Shown: piece by piece, positions 33,565 to 45,889 of the stretch | Layout: each line of letters begins with the position of its first letter | How positions within the stretch are numbered: position 1 is the stretch's first letter | NCBI RefSeq assembly: GCF_963676685.1 | Contig: NC_092345.1 | Span: 27,179,585-27,243,584 of the forward strand | Source of the DNA: Mytilus edulis | Lineage: Eukaryota; Mollusca; Bivalvia; Mytilida; Mytilidae | Length of the DNA: 64,000 bases | Direction of reading: 5' to 3' | Translations under genes and position numbers: made by a program | The notes under the pieces: generated by a model | What the model was told of the DNA's origin: nothing | Databases searched by the model: none | The model's input: only the letters and a program-made list of their open reading frames with translations

Positions 33565-34894
33565 TATAGGCGAGTGATATGAGAGCCAGATTTACATTTT
33601 TAATGCACCTACCTAACACACGGCTAAATTATATATCACTAGAAAGCTAAGAATGTGTACTTTCTAAATATCCCGGTCGTCAAAAGAAATTATGGTGCAT
33701 TTTTTTTTAAATCGAGGTCAAAGGTCATGGGTGCAATTTCAATTCTCGGATACTTCCAGAGAAAAAATCGAGACAAAACAAATGCTAAAACGAAACAATT
33801 TTATAGAAATGCTGTATTACTGTTGGGAAAATATATTTCTATCATAGTATTAATTAATTTTGGTTGATTTTAACGGTAACGCATGTTACGTAACGTTTTC
33901 TCTCGGAATCTTGAAAATCAACCATTAAGTCACACAAGTGTATCTATAGTCGCCCTTGCATTATCTAAATCTTATGATACCTCCATATCATTTGATTACA
34001 CGTATTTACAAACATATAACTTTAAATTTGATATAAATATTCCGAAATTAAATATTTGAAGCAAGGGTAAAATATAACATATGACGTATTTTTAATTGTT
34101 TAGAAAAGTCCCATGTTGAGCTGTACAATAAAATTGAGGAAGCGTATGGTCTCCTGTTAGTTTGAAAGCCTGCCAACTGCTTCAAGATGAGACAATCATA
34201 GGGCAAATTTTTTTTATTATTGTAGTGAAATATGTTGAATCTGGATCATACCACAATTTCATTTACATCACTAAATCAGATATGATAAGAGTACTAACTA
34301 ACATTACTAAAATGAGTAAAGTGCTACTAGTATTTTTATATCAACAAATTGACAATTTTAATATAAAACATCACAAGGAAAATATGATCACTCATTGTAC
34401 GTCAAACTGTGTTTGATTTTACTTAAGTCGGCCGCCGTGTATCTTGAGATATCTAATTAATCAAACAACACTTGACAAAGTAGTTTGTACTTTTTTTAAA
34501 TTACGCTAGTGATGACGTTCGGCTACTTTGGCACAAAGTATTACTTTTTTATATTTTGTTTCACCGCTTCAAAAGGGAGGACAAAGTATCCTAATATGGA
34601 ACCTTTTATTTGACTTTCTTATGTTAAAATCCCGTTAGCGTATAACCTAGATGATCGAAACGTCGGACCAATGGGATGTTCGACCATTTAGGTGTCGGAA
34701 TATTGCGATATCGGAATATTATAGCTTCATTTTAACTTGTTAGCTCATCATTCTTATCGGTCAACATATCCATACAAAGACAACTTCCTTGGCATGGGTA
34801 TATATCAGTACAGCAGAGGTTTTGCTCAAAGCGGACACAAGATCTACTATATACAGATTGAATTAAAAATTGGGAATGGACATTGAGGGATTTG

Positions 34895-35165
34895 TCGAAG
34901 AGACACCAACCCGTTCAAAAAGCAGGCAACGACCGAAGACCACCAAATGGGTCATCAATGCAGCAATAAACTCCAAAACCCGGAGGCGTTCTTCAGCTGG
35001 CCCCTAAACAAAAATGTACTAGTTTGAAATGATAATGGACGTCATACTAAGCTTCGAAATATACTCAAGAAGTTAAAATAAAAAATCATGCAAAACAAAG
35101 AAAGGCCAGAGGCTCCTGACTTGGGACAGGCGCAAAATTGCGGCGGGGTTAAACATGTTTTTGGG
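34895..35165 (-). repeat. Family B copy
   Basis: GACCGAAGACCACCAAATGGGTC, CCCGGAGGCG.TCTTCAGCTGGCCCCTAAAC, GGCCAGAGGCTCCTGACTTGGGACAGG and TTGCGGCGGGGTTAAACATG form an almost complete antisense copy. Confidence 0.75.
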
Positions 35166-35408
35166 AATCTCAACCCTCCCCTATACCTATACCAATGCGT
35201 GAACAGATCAAATATTGTAGAACGTTGGATGACATCATACCGGACCGATGTTGCCTTTTAGCCAACCAAAGCCATACGGAGAACTTATTGCTTTTGTTGT
35301 TAGGTCGACATTGTCTAGGATAAAATTTGACCCCCAGAAGAAAAATAATGCCATGTAGAATGTATGCCCCATTTTCAATTTTTCTAATCTCCTGATCAGT
35401 CAAACTTG

Positions 35409-36556
35409 TTAATAGTTATCAAAGGTGTGTCCATAAATACGGTGCATTTGTAATGATAAGCATAAATGAAAAAGAGTAAAAAAAATATTTATACATAATA
35501 TACATTCTACTAAAGCCATGCATCTAAGAACTTTGTCAATAGGAATATTGTACGCTTTATTAACTGCCGCAGATGCGCCATCATCCAAAAGACAATACAG
35601 AAATATTTTTAAAGCATGTGGCATAATTTCAATTGAATAGTCCAGTGAAATGTTTTTAGATAATAGATATTCATCTGACTGAATTACAACTTTACCCTAT
35701 ATCTGCTTCTGTAAAATACTAGTAGCTGCATAAAGTGCTTGCAACCAGTTTCGCAGTCACTGCTCAGATCTTTAAAATTGACAGACTATATATCACAGTC
35801 ATTTTAAACGGGTAATTTTCCGTCATTACGGCATAAGACCGCATTATAGAGATACTGTATACAATATTGGATTAACCTTGGTCTTGTTGAGGCTGTATAC
35901 ATATAACTATAAACTAACCATATATTTTTAGTTTTTGTTGAAGCTGATAATATATTGTGTAGTTTTCTCGGCGGCGATCCTCGAGCAGAAATTAAGCCCG
36001 GTTAACTGATCAAGTAATCAGTAAAGTTGTTAACCAGAATACTTCCTTGTGTACAAGCACGTCATCTTCAATCGTCGAAATGTTAGTAAAAGCTGTTTTA
36101 TGTTCAGAATTAAATAGCTCTTTACTTTCTGATTTCAAATTTTGTAGCAAATATTTAGCGATGCAAGCTCGATGGTATAACGATTTAATAGTAAAATTAT
36201 CATGAGTTATTTTGTAAATCAGATCATTGTAGAAGATATATGTAGTAACACTCAATACAGCTTGAGTTTGCTCCTCAGAGGATATCTTATGAAGTTGTGT
36301 AACTTGCTTATAGGCTTTATATACATTTGCAAAATATACAAGCAGAAAAATCAGAATGAGTTGTTACATCTACCGCCCTCGTTGATATATGAGAAGAGAC
36401 TGGTCGGTAGAATTGGTACATGTAGTACAAAGTCTTTGTACAGACAAAACTTACTTTTGAAATATTTATAGCAACTATAATATTTTGTATTTTCAAATGG
36501 AATGTTTTCATTTTTTTCATATTCATCGACCAGTCTTCATCTTTTCGTTTTCCCAC
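35409..36556 (-). pseudogene. Relic of an uncharacterised mobile-element-like invertebrate protein family
   Basis: Read on the minus strand, three blocks occur in family order. First, HSDFSACIFCKC (CxxC) ends at about 36320. A frameshift follows. Then, to 36010, come QLHKISSEE, DLIYKITHDNFTIKSLYHRAC (YHxxC) and STIEDDVLVHKEVFW. About 385 bases with no open frame follow. The third block, 35624-35409, is MPHALKIFLYCLLDDGASA and ending LHLCLSLQMHRIYG. I recall these landmarks from a large set of unnamed proteins multiplied in cnidarian and mollusc genomes; that is memory, not a search. The function is unknown. The frameshift and gap indicate a broken copy, although the gap might be an intron. 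It lies within the inverted-repeat-bounded region. Confidence 0.5.
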
Positions 36557-38744
36557 TGCGGCAATACAACCGTATCTTCATTTAAGTGTTTAACTACATA
36601 GTTTCTATGTAGTAAATACATGACAGACTATGCATCTGTGTCAATCAACGGATAGTTTTAGCTTTTTAGCATAGGAAGGGTTTGATTGTGAACTGGGCTG
36701 TGAAAATTTGACACGATCGACTCGGAAGATTTTCTACAATTTTCCGATACGATTCCTTATTTAGAAAGGGATGAATTCTACAGAACTCAAAAACTATGTT
36801 TTACTTTGATTTGATCTTAATTTCGGACGATTTTATTTCTATTTAAGCTAAACTGAAGTTAAAGATAGAACAAGAACCGTTTAAATATGATTTATCGTAC
36901 TCTAATGGCACTATTAAGTACACGGAAATCGACTAATATATTCAATAAAAAAACGAAATCGAAATAGATAAGAGATTCCGGAAACTATTATGATTTTACC
37001 CAACATCATAAAATTACAGAAATTCGTGATTTTAAGAAATGTTGAGATAAAGTCTTGATCTTGAATGAAAAAACGATAACTGATGAGTAATTTGGTGTGT
37101 TCTAAAACGGATAGAGTGCAAAAGCATTTAATAAAAAATTATTTGTAGATCCGAAAAGGTCAGGATTATGAAAATTTTCGTACAAAATGTCAAATATTTA
37201 GAAGGAATGCAAAAGCATGCGGACTTACAGTTGTAAATATTGTTTTTCATTATTTTAAGAATCTAATACACTTAATTATTCTGTCTAAAAGAAGAGATAC
37301 TACTAATTTATTTTGCTTGAAAAATATGTCGTAATTTTATAATTTTCAACTAATTTCTGAAATAAACGTCAATTTTACAAAAACTGCACCGTACAATTTT
37401 GTGACGACCGGGCAAAAATCAAAGTTAAAAAAAGAAATTAGCCGTGTGTTAGGTGGGTGCATTAAAGTCCTTAACTAGACGTCTTTTTCAAATATTACAC
37501 TCGCCTAGTATACATATATATATATAATTGATCTCATAATGAAAATTGCATAGACAAATTGCATGAAATATCTGTCAAGGAAGGTTTAATAACCATGACT
37601 AATCAGTCAATATATTAATTACCAAATAATGTGATTGAAATACAGCCTGTTTGATAAATTTAGCATTGACCCCTAGCTGACTTCTCTACAGTAGTACTGA
37701 AGCGAAGAGGTTTGGCTAGGATGCCAGGGCATCTTTGAGTTCGAACATCGAGGTTCGGTGGTTCTATCCGTGCCCTCCCGATTCTTCCACTAATAAAATC
37801 AATGGCCTCAATGTTCGTCTTCTTTCTATTATTCCCTCTAAATTACTACCCAGAGTACCACTACTGTTGTAATATAGTAGGCAGGGTCTATGAGTCCCGA
37901 GTTTATTAAAATCAGTTTTGACTCATTTTCAAAACTGGTGAGTTCAAGGTTGTACAATGGTTCTTAACTGAAAACATAATTATATCATCATTTTGTAGCA
38001 AAACTACTTTGAAATTTTTTATAAATATTTAATTTGATGTCATTTATTCCTCTGTTTTTTTCATGGAGACTAAAATAATACATCATATAGCAATCGATTT
38101 CTTACCACTGTTGACTCGCAAACGCCATGGCGAAAAATTACGAGTCCCAAGTATCCTAAGAACAATGTAGCATAGAAACTAAGCTCAAAGTCAACTAACT
38201 ATTTCAGCAACAACTGACTTAATATTAGAGCTTGACTTGCTGATCACTTTTGGGTTTTATTGTAAAATTTAAAAAAAATGGCAAAAACTCCAGAGTTGAT
38301 TTTTAGCCATGTAGGCTATGTTGATTGTCTGGCAGTGTCATCGAACACATTTTAAAAACCATATATCCTAGTGATGATTGCTGAAACGTTTGGTTAAGGT
38401 TGGTCCAGAGCTTCAAGGAAGTTATTTGTGCAAGTTAAAGGACGACGACGACGGACCCAAAGTGATATATGAGAATAGCTCACTTGGCCTTTTGAGCAAG
38501 CTGAGCTAAAAGTTAAAAAAAAATAATAAGAAGAAACCATTGTATAGACTCAGTTAAGATAAGTACTTATTTTAGCCAACATCAACCACTCAACCGTTAA
38601 CCATAAGATTCAAACTTATAACCTTAAGTTACAGTAAATTATTAAAAATTAAAAATAAAGAAGACTATCCTTTTCGGGTTTACCTATTCTGACATCGGAC
38701 TCGGGCTTCTTATAAACTGACTTTTACTGTGCGTTTGTTTTTCT

Positions 38745-39055
38745 ATATTGACTAGAGGTACATGTATAGGGGTAAAGATTGAAATCTAAAAAAAAACATG
38801 TCTAACCCCGCCGCATTTTGGAGCCTCTGGTCTTTGATAGTCATGTATGATTTTTTATTTAAGTTTCTTTAATATATTTCTGAGTTGAGTATGACTTCCA
38901 TTATCAATGAACCAGCACACATTTTTCTTTAGGGGGCAGCTGTAGCACGCCTCCGGGTGCGTGATTTTCTTGATTAATTGAAGACCCATTGGGGCCTTCT
39001 GCTGTTTTCCGCTCTTTTGTCGGGTTGTTGAACACATTCCCCATTTTCGTTCTTT
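38745..39055 (+). repeat. Family B, full sense copy
   Basis: It runs from CATGTCTAACCCCGCCGCATTTTG through GAGCCTCTGGTCTTTG, GGGGGCAGCTGTAGCACGCCTCCGGGTGCG and CCTTCTGCTGTTTTCCGCTC to GTCGGGTTGTTGAACACATTCCCC. It is the longest family B copy here. Confidence 0.8.
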
Positions 39056-39379
39056 GTCTTACCAAACAGTATTACAAGCAGACTTTTATATCAAGTATGA
39101 CATATCTTCTATGATAAGGAATACTTGTATACCATATTCCTCTTGGGGGTAGCGTTCGTTTTCTCCATTAGAAATATAATCTAAAGTGCTTTTGGAATTT
39201 GTGGATTTCTTCTCATGTTGTGTGCTGTAAAGGTCCTCTAACACCACACTCCAAAGGACGGTTAAGCGCTCTCAAACTGCTCTATGGTCGAATTGTTCTC
39301 TTTTTAAGTTTTATACATTTCCCATTTCCATTCTCAATTTTATCAATACCGGACATATTATTTTTATGTTCCTTTTCTC

Positions 39380-39690
39380 AAGTCAGGAGCCTGTAGTTAT
39401 GTGATTTTCGTTAATTACATAAATTCATATTTGTTTTTCGTAAATTATTTTGATAAAGATTAGGCATGCAGTTAGTTTTCTCATTTGAATGATTCTATAA
39501 TGATGATAGACGTGTTTAACGACCTTGGCTGGCTTTACAGCACTCGCAAGATCGGTGAGTATTCCATATTGTTCATGTCGGTATTCTCATTGTTGAAGGT
39601 TGTATGGTTGCTTATATTTGCTAACATTCACTCCATTTGACCTTTGGTGGATAATTCTCATTGGCAATCATACCACATCTCTTTATTTCT
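39380..39690 (+). repeat. Family A, diverged full copy
   Basis: CAAGTCAGGAGCCTGTAGTTATG, CATATTTGTTTTTCGTAAATT, GTTAGTTTTCTCATTTGAATG, CATTGTTGAAGGTTGTATGGTT and CTCATTGGCAATCATACCACATCTC appear in order. Confidence 0.7.
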
Positions 39691-39873
39691 ATATTAATAA
39701 ACTCCTTATAACTTTTACATTGTATTATCTATAATATAGTAGAATTGTCTTGTATGGAAAGTCAGACAAGTTTTACAGTTCCGCGGTAACTGGCGTCTCA
39801 TAGCTCAGAGCTCTCAGTTTTGTAATAAACGGTTTCATGATAGCTTTTTTGTACGTTTGCAACGTAGCAGGAC

Positions 39874-40441
39874 ATGCATGTGACGAATCTTCATACCAAC
39901 CATAAAACACAACAGGTATACAAAAAGAAAAAGCACCTTGCGAAATTCTTTAATTTTACTTTCCGATATATTGATGATGTTCTATCATTGAATAACCCAT
40001 ACTTCAGCCAATACTTACATTTCATATATCCCAGTGAACTTGAAATTAAAGATACTACTGATACTAGAAGGACTGCTTCATACCTTGATCTTTTCCTCAA
40101 TATTGACGAAGATGGACGACTTCACACGAAAATCTATGACAAACGGGACGATTTCAACTTCCCAATTATCAATTTCCCATTTCTCAGCAGTAACATACCA
40201 TCTGCCCCTTCGTATGGTGTTTACATATCACAATTGATACGTTATTCACGTGCTTGTTCACACTATCACGGACTTCATATACAGGAGTGTGCTACTTACG
40301 CAGAAACTTCTCCAACAAAGTTATGAGGAGGACAGATTAAAATTGACACTCCGTAAATTTTATGGACACCATCACGAATTGGTGGATCCATACGATGTGT
40401 GTTTAACCAAACTAGCTAAGGACATTTTTACCACATGGTAG
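39874..40441 (+). pseudogene. Reverse-transcriptase relic (same family as 1-668)
   Basis: FRYIDDVLSLNN (catalytic YIDD), SYLDLFLNID, TKIYDKRDDFNFPI and YGVYISQLIRYSRAC match the copy at the window start. A frameshift near 40262 moves the reading to another frame, which continues with DFIYRSVLLTQKLLQQSYEEDR and FYGHHHELVDPYD to a stop at 40439. It is a fragment truncated at both ends of the RT domain and cannot be active. Downstream sequence to about 40700 (ATAAGACGTGTTACGGTACTTGTCTATCC) recurs at 42380, so it is probably the element's 3' region. Confidence 0.8.
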
Positions 40442-41122
40442 ATTGTAGTTGTCATTATGTCGTCTAATCTTTTAATTACCAAACGTGACTTATTCCCGAT
40501 TGTGACTGTTTTGCTGAGTGTGAATTCGCATTACTATAAGACGTGTTACGGTACTTGTCTATCCCAAACTCATGTATTTAGTTTAAATGTTTAATGTTAT
40601 ATTTGTAATTCTCATCGGATTTTGTCAAATGTGTTGACGTCTTTTCTATTATATTTATGTGTTATGGAAACAAAAATTAATCACCGCCGTCACTTATTAG
40701 ATTTAATTTTGGTCAACATAATCTGTACGATAATTTAAGTTTGAAGTTGGATTCATAACAAACTGCACATATACATATTATAGTTAATTGCTATTAATCA
40801 GTATTGCAATATGCATTGTGTTTAAATGCAATATCAGTATTTAGTTCTATTTTAATCTTTAATCAATCCTAATTCTATCTTACTTTTGAGATATAGTTTT
40901 TCATATGTGACGTAATTTTTCTGTTGTTTCAGAAATTTCATATGTTCAAAATTTTTAATGCCTTTTCACCATCGTATGTGACGTAATTTTTAATGCCTTT
41001 TCACCGTCGTATGTGACGTCATTTTCATAATTTACTGCGTTGAGGCCTGGACTGAGTCGGGTGTGTCTGTGTTGGTCATTCATTATGTATTCGTGTTTGT
41101 TTTATGTAATGAGTTAATACTT

Positions 41123-41853
41123 CAGGGTTCGCTTTAGATCGATTTAAGGGCCAATGTGAACGCTTTGAATCGATCTTCAATCGGTCTAAACTAAAACACC
41201 AAAAGAGGTAGTTTAGTTTGAATCGATCTAAAGTTAACCGATCTTACTTTAAATGTGAACGCAGAGATCGGTTTAAACTAGTACGATTGAATCGAAAATG
41301 ACGTATGCGCATGTACAGCGCCAAAACTATCTCAGAGGTTCTTTGTTTTATCCATATTTCTCTGTTTACAGACATTTAAAACAAACTGAAACATTTTGTC
41401 TTCGTGATCGCATAGATTTGCAAAATCCGTGTCTTCTTTTCTTATGATGATTTTTTTTTCTTTTCAGGAACCGCAATATTTCGTTACTACAGATATTTGT
41501 TTCAAAATTAAAGAAAACGGCACTGAATAACATCTGTACCAAAATGGTAACTTCTGATTTAGGAGAAACAATAACTTTGTCCATTTTTTTTCAAGTTTGT
41601 GTGTCAGATTATGATCAGATTATCAAAATATGAATTTAATAAATCAGTTCTATATATACACAATGTTTATAGTTTTACGGGCAAAAAGGTTAGATCGATT
41701 GCGTTTTTAATTGTACAGTAGTGTGAACGCAGTGGATCGGTTTAGACCGATAGAGATCGTTATAATTAAAGATAATGTGAACGCTAACTGGTTTTATTTA
41801 GATCGATTCAAATTAGATCGATTAAAAAAAATGCTAGTGTGAACGGGGTCTTA
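41123..41853. mobile_element. MITE-like region with GATCGATT and GTGAACG motif arrays
   Basis: GTGAACG occurs five times in one orientation (about 41155, 41255, 41740, 41773 and 41840). GATCGAT/GATCGGT-type words occur about ten times in both orientations, concentrated in the outer 170 bases at each side and absent from the middle. The ends (TCAGGGTTCGC / GAACGGGGTCTTA) are only weakly inverted. It is probably a non-autonomous DNA element with subterminal repeats; boundaries are approximate. Confidence 0.6.
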
Positions 41854-41899
41854 TATTCATTTGATAAAATTTACTGTTTGCAATAGCATTAATTGTTCT

Positions 41900-42085
41900 A
41901 AATAATTAGGATTTTCTTATCCCAAGCATACAAACTTAGCCGTATTTGACACAACCTTTTTCAACTTTTGATCTTCAGTGCTGTACAACTTTGTACTTTT
42001 TTTCGCTTTCGATCTTTTATATCTGGGCGTCACTGGTGAGTCTTGTGTGGATGAGGCGCGTTTTTGGCGTATTAAATTTTAAACC
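41900..42085 (-). repeat. Satellite monomer fragment
   Basis: AGGATTTTCTTATCCCAAGCATA, TTAGCCGTATTTGACACAACCTTTTT, CTTCAGTGCTGTACAACTTTGTACTT and CGTCACTGGTGAGTCTTGTG are complementary to one monomer of the 10867-12635 satellite, so the family is also dispersed as single units. Confidence 0.75.
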
Positions 42086-42276
42086 CGATGCTTTTTGTTA
42101 TTCATTAATCATGTGTTTCTTTGTCTAATACGTTTTCCTATTTATTTGTATTGTAGTCCTGTAATATTATGTTGTCATTTCTAAGTTATATTTAACATTG
42201 CCATTAAAGTGCGAGGTTTGGCATGCCACAAAACCAGGTTCAACCCACCATTTTTTCCTTTAAAAATGTCCTGTAC

Positions 42277-42632
42277 CAAGTCAGGAATATGGCCATTGTT
42301 ATATTATAGTTCGTGTGTGTTACAGTTTAACGTTGGGTCGTTTGTTTTCTCTTATTTTTGAGTGTAAATTGACATTGCGATAAGACGTGTCACGGTACTT
42401 GTCTATCCAAAATTCATGTATTTGGTTTTGATGTTATATTTGTTATTTTCGTGGGATTTTGTCTGATGCTTGGTCCGTTTCTGTGTGTGTTAGTTACATT
42501 GTAGTGTTGTGTCGTTGTTCTCCTCTTATATTTATGCGTTCCCGTCAGTTTTAGTTTGTTACCCCGATTGTTTTTTGTCCATGGATTTATGAGTTTGAAC
42601 AGCGGTATATTACTGTTGCCTTTATTTATATA
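42277..42632 (+). repeat. 3' region of the RT retroelement family
   Basis: TGTCCTGTACCAAGTCAGGAATATGG leads into GATAAGACGTGTCACGGTACTTGTCTATCC, GTTTTGATGTTATATTTGTTATT, GTGGGATTTTGTCTGATGC and CCATGGATTTATGAGTTTGAACAGCGGTATATTACTGTTGCC. The central part matches the sequence downstream of the RT relic at 40485-40700. It ends directly at the 42-bp minisatellite. Confidence 0.7.
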
Positions 42633-44222
42633 CCACACTAAATGAATCAATAACCATAATAAACAACGGGAATACCACACTTAATGAATCAACAACCATA
42701 ATAGACAACGGGAACAACCATAATACACAACGGGAATAGCACACTTAATGAATCAACAGCAATCATACACAACGGGAATACCACACTAAATGAATCAACA
42801 ACCACAATACACAACGGGAATACCACACTAAATGAATCAACCACAATACACAACGGGAATACCACACTAAATGAATCAACAACCACAATACACAACGGGA
42901 ATACCACACTTAATGAATCAACAACCACAATACACAACGGGAATACCACACTTAATGAATCAACAGCAATAATACACAACGGGAATAGCACACTAAATGA
43001 ATCAACAACCAAAATACACAACGGGAATACCACACTAAATGAATCAACAACCACAATACACAACAGGAATACCACACTAAATATATCAACAACCACAATA
43101 CACAACGGGAATACCACACTTAATGAATCAACAACCACAATTCACAACGGGAATACCACACTTAATGAATCAACAACCATAATACACAACGGGAATACAA
43201 CACTAAATGAATCAACAACATTAATACAAAACGGGAATACAACACTTAATGAATCAACAACCATAATACACAACGGGAATACCACACTAAATAAATCAAC
43301 AGCAATAATACACAACGGGAATACCACACTAAATGAATCAACAACCACAATACACAACGGGAATACCACACTAAATGAATCAACAACCACAATACACAAC
43401 GGGAATACCACACTTAATGAATCAACAACCATAATACACAACGGGAATACAACACTAAATGAATCAACAACCATAATACAACACTTAATGAATCAACAAC
43501 CATAATACACAACGGGAATACCACACTAAATGAATCAACAGCAATAATACACAACGGGAATACCACACTAAATGAATCAAGGTGTCAGACCACCAATTAA
43601 AAATCCCTATCTGTTCAACCAAATTTTGCAATTTTCACAGCTTTCTAAATATTTTACCTTAAGTTTAACTTCAAGGAAACCAGGTATATCCTGAATTGTA
43701 CATGTATCACCTTCCTACATGCCAATTTTAAACCAATGTTTAAAGTCTTGTAACAAATTTCTGATTTTGAAAAGACAGGTACTACCAAAATAACTCCCGG
43801 TTTTCTGGAAATCTTAAATTAGTGTACTATGTAGCGCATTAATCCTGAATTTTTAATGCAAACTCATAGACAAGTGAATTTTGGCTCAAAATGGTCTAAA
43901 TATATTTCCCTTTCACCAAAAGTTTCATTTCTGCAAATTTGTTGGTTAGTTTAAATAAACAATGACATCAAAAGCACTATTTTGTGTCAAAGTAGGACTA
44001 CTTTTACATACGTTCTAAATTGGAGGGAGTAATTGGTGGTCTGACACCTCAACAACCACAATACACAACGGGAATACCACAATAAATGAATCAACCACAA
44101 TACACAACGGGAATACCACACTAAATGAATCAACAACCACAATACACAACGGGAATACCACACTTAATGAATCATCAATCATAATACACAACGGGGATAC
44201 CACACTAAATGAATCAACTACA
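42629..44222. repeat. 42-bp minisatellite interrupted by a MITE
   Basis: Tandem units CAACAACCACAATACACAAC-GGGAATACCACACTAAATGAAT with minor variants run from 42629 to 43580 and resume at 44049-44222, about 26 units in all. The 14-codon period gives minus-strand frames of repeated VVDSFSVVFPLCI, which are artefacts of the repeat. A few units are 3 bp shorter (CAACCACAA for CAACAACCACAA). Confidence 0.95.
43581..44048. mobile_element. 468-bp MITE inserted in the 42-bp array
   Basis: It has a perfect 19-bp terminal inverted repeat GGTGTCAGACCACCAATTA. It is flanked by TCAA on both sides (43577-43580 and 44049-44052), and because the host array is periodic the 4-bp target duplication is unambiguous. 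There are no open frames. The superfamily is unassigned. Confidence 0.95.
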
Positions 44223-45889
44223 ATTTGCCATGATTGCAGAGTAAACACTCCTATGTTAATCAGGTTTAACATAAGCTTAAATATTGGAAGGACGGGTGAT
44301 TGAGACGGCATGCCTATGAATAAAGGTATGGCACAGTAAGTCCCTTCAAAACTTGATGTTAGCTTCTTTAACCAGAAGAGTTCAGCTCATGTAAACACCC
44401 ACACAGAAAGAAAAAGACAGGCCCTGAGCATGGATGTCAAATTTGTTAAATAAGTCACTTTACAAAATTTCTAATACATTAATTGACCAAAATGTTAAAG
44501 GGTATCAATGCCAACTGTGTATGTCGGAAGGTAAAGTTTCAGAAACTATTTAACTGACAACAATATTTATTTTGGCTTTCAGATGCTTCAAGAAAAGTCT
44601 AAATTTGTCCCAAATTGGAGGTCAAGTGACACTTACTTCAAGTTTTAGTGTCAATTCATGTTTACTTGAGGTCCTTTTTATGTCAGAATAAATGAAGAGT
44701 TCAAATGTCCTCTGCATTGCACAAATTTTAACTATTCAAGGTACAAGGGCAATAACTCAAATAAATGGGAAATGTGTCCATAGGGACACAGATGATATTT
44801 AAGATTAATATTTCCAAGGGGCATAACTCATTCCAAATTTTAGATAAGCACTAATTTTGGAACTCATCCAAAACATATAAAGTTATAAAGGGACATAACT
44901 CAAATTCAAATTTGAACTTAAACCAAGTTTAGTGGTTGTAAAATTGAATATTGCATTGTATAAAGGATTGGTTTTAGGTTGCAGTCTTGTAATTGACTGC
45001 TCCATATAGGCTTACATGCAATACAGCTGATCTTTGAAAATGAAACAATAAAAAAATGCTACATAGAAAAAAAAATGTCATGTTCATATCATGTATGAAC
45101 TAATGTGAAATTGCAATTTAATAAAAAAAAAAAAAGGGGTCATGCCACGAAGAATAAAAAGTTGATGTAACCCTGAAGTAACATTTTTTTCTACTTTCTC
45201 TTTGCTGTTTTTACTAGGCTGCACCACTTCCAGTAAACATGATATCATTCCACTTTCCTGGATTGATATCCCTAAAAAGATGCTTCAAATCTATATATAT
45301 GTTTCAATTCAGCATAAATCTATAATCAAACAGAAAAATTGAGTCCAGGAAAAAATACAGAAAAAAATGAATTACTTTGTTTCCCTCCATGTTTAGACAT
45401 GCACCAGAAACTGGAATTGTAATACAAGACTGGTACCTTTAATTAGTTGATTTGACTACCATTCTTGACAAAGAAAGATAACTCCAATTTTCAAAGAAGA
45501 TTTTAAAAAGCATTGATTGTAGTTGATTCAAAGTACTATAATCATGAACAAAGGAAGATAACTCTGATCTGTATATTGTAGTAACAAGCAGTGTGTATAA
45601 GTTGAAAGACCTAAAAGTAAAAAAAAATCCTTATTTTGACCCCCTAAAATAATCACCACCTACCTATTAGTAAAATAGGATAGAGATCTATACACTTAAA
45701 CTTAAGTTATATATTGTTCAGAAACCAAATGTCTGCGGACGACAATGACACCTATGATGTGATAGCAAAATACAACCCCAAAATTTTTTGGCAGTCGAAT
45801 AAAAATAAGTTTTTATAAAAATTTAATGAGGGAAATGAAGGCTTCAGACCAAATGCGATGCAATTTCATTATAGAATATAGAAAATATT
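44223..45889. other. No gene; diverged low-complexity repeats
   Basis: Scattered copies of AAGGGGCATAACTCA-like and AAAGAAAGATAACTC words (44755, 44815, 44890, 45470, 45550) indicate old bivalve-type dispersed repeats. Otherwise it is AT-rich with poly(A) tracts. Confidence 0.5.

Larger units (their letters stand above)
33565..37510. mobile_element. Candidate 3.9-kb element with long terminal inverted repeats
   Basis: The left arm (about 33565-33715) reads TAGGCGAGTG, GCACCTACCTAACACACGGC and CCCGGTCGTCA in order. The right arm (about 37385-37510) reads the complements in reverse order: TGACGACCGGG, GCCGTGTGTTAGGTGGGTGC and CACTCGCCTA. The arms are diverged with indels. A TA may flank both ends. 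Between them lie the relic gene at 35409-36556 and a family B insertion at 34895-35165. The outer limits are approximate, and it could be two inverted copies of a shorter repeat. Confidence 0.55.

Noticed and set aside
37730-37800. Possible tRNA (GTTCGAACATC, GGTTCTATCC)
   Set aside because: The B-box-like words are present but no acceptor stem or A-box spacing could be folded.
42689-43474. Repeat protein VVDSFSVVFPLCI on the minus strand
   Set aside because: It is a translation of the 42-bp minisatellite, with the frame broken by 3-bp deletions, other indels and a MITE.
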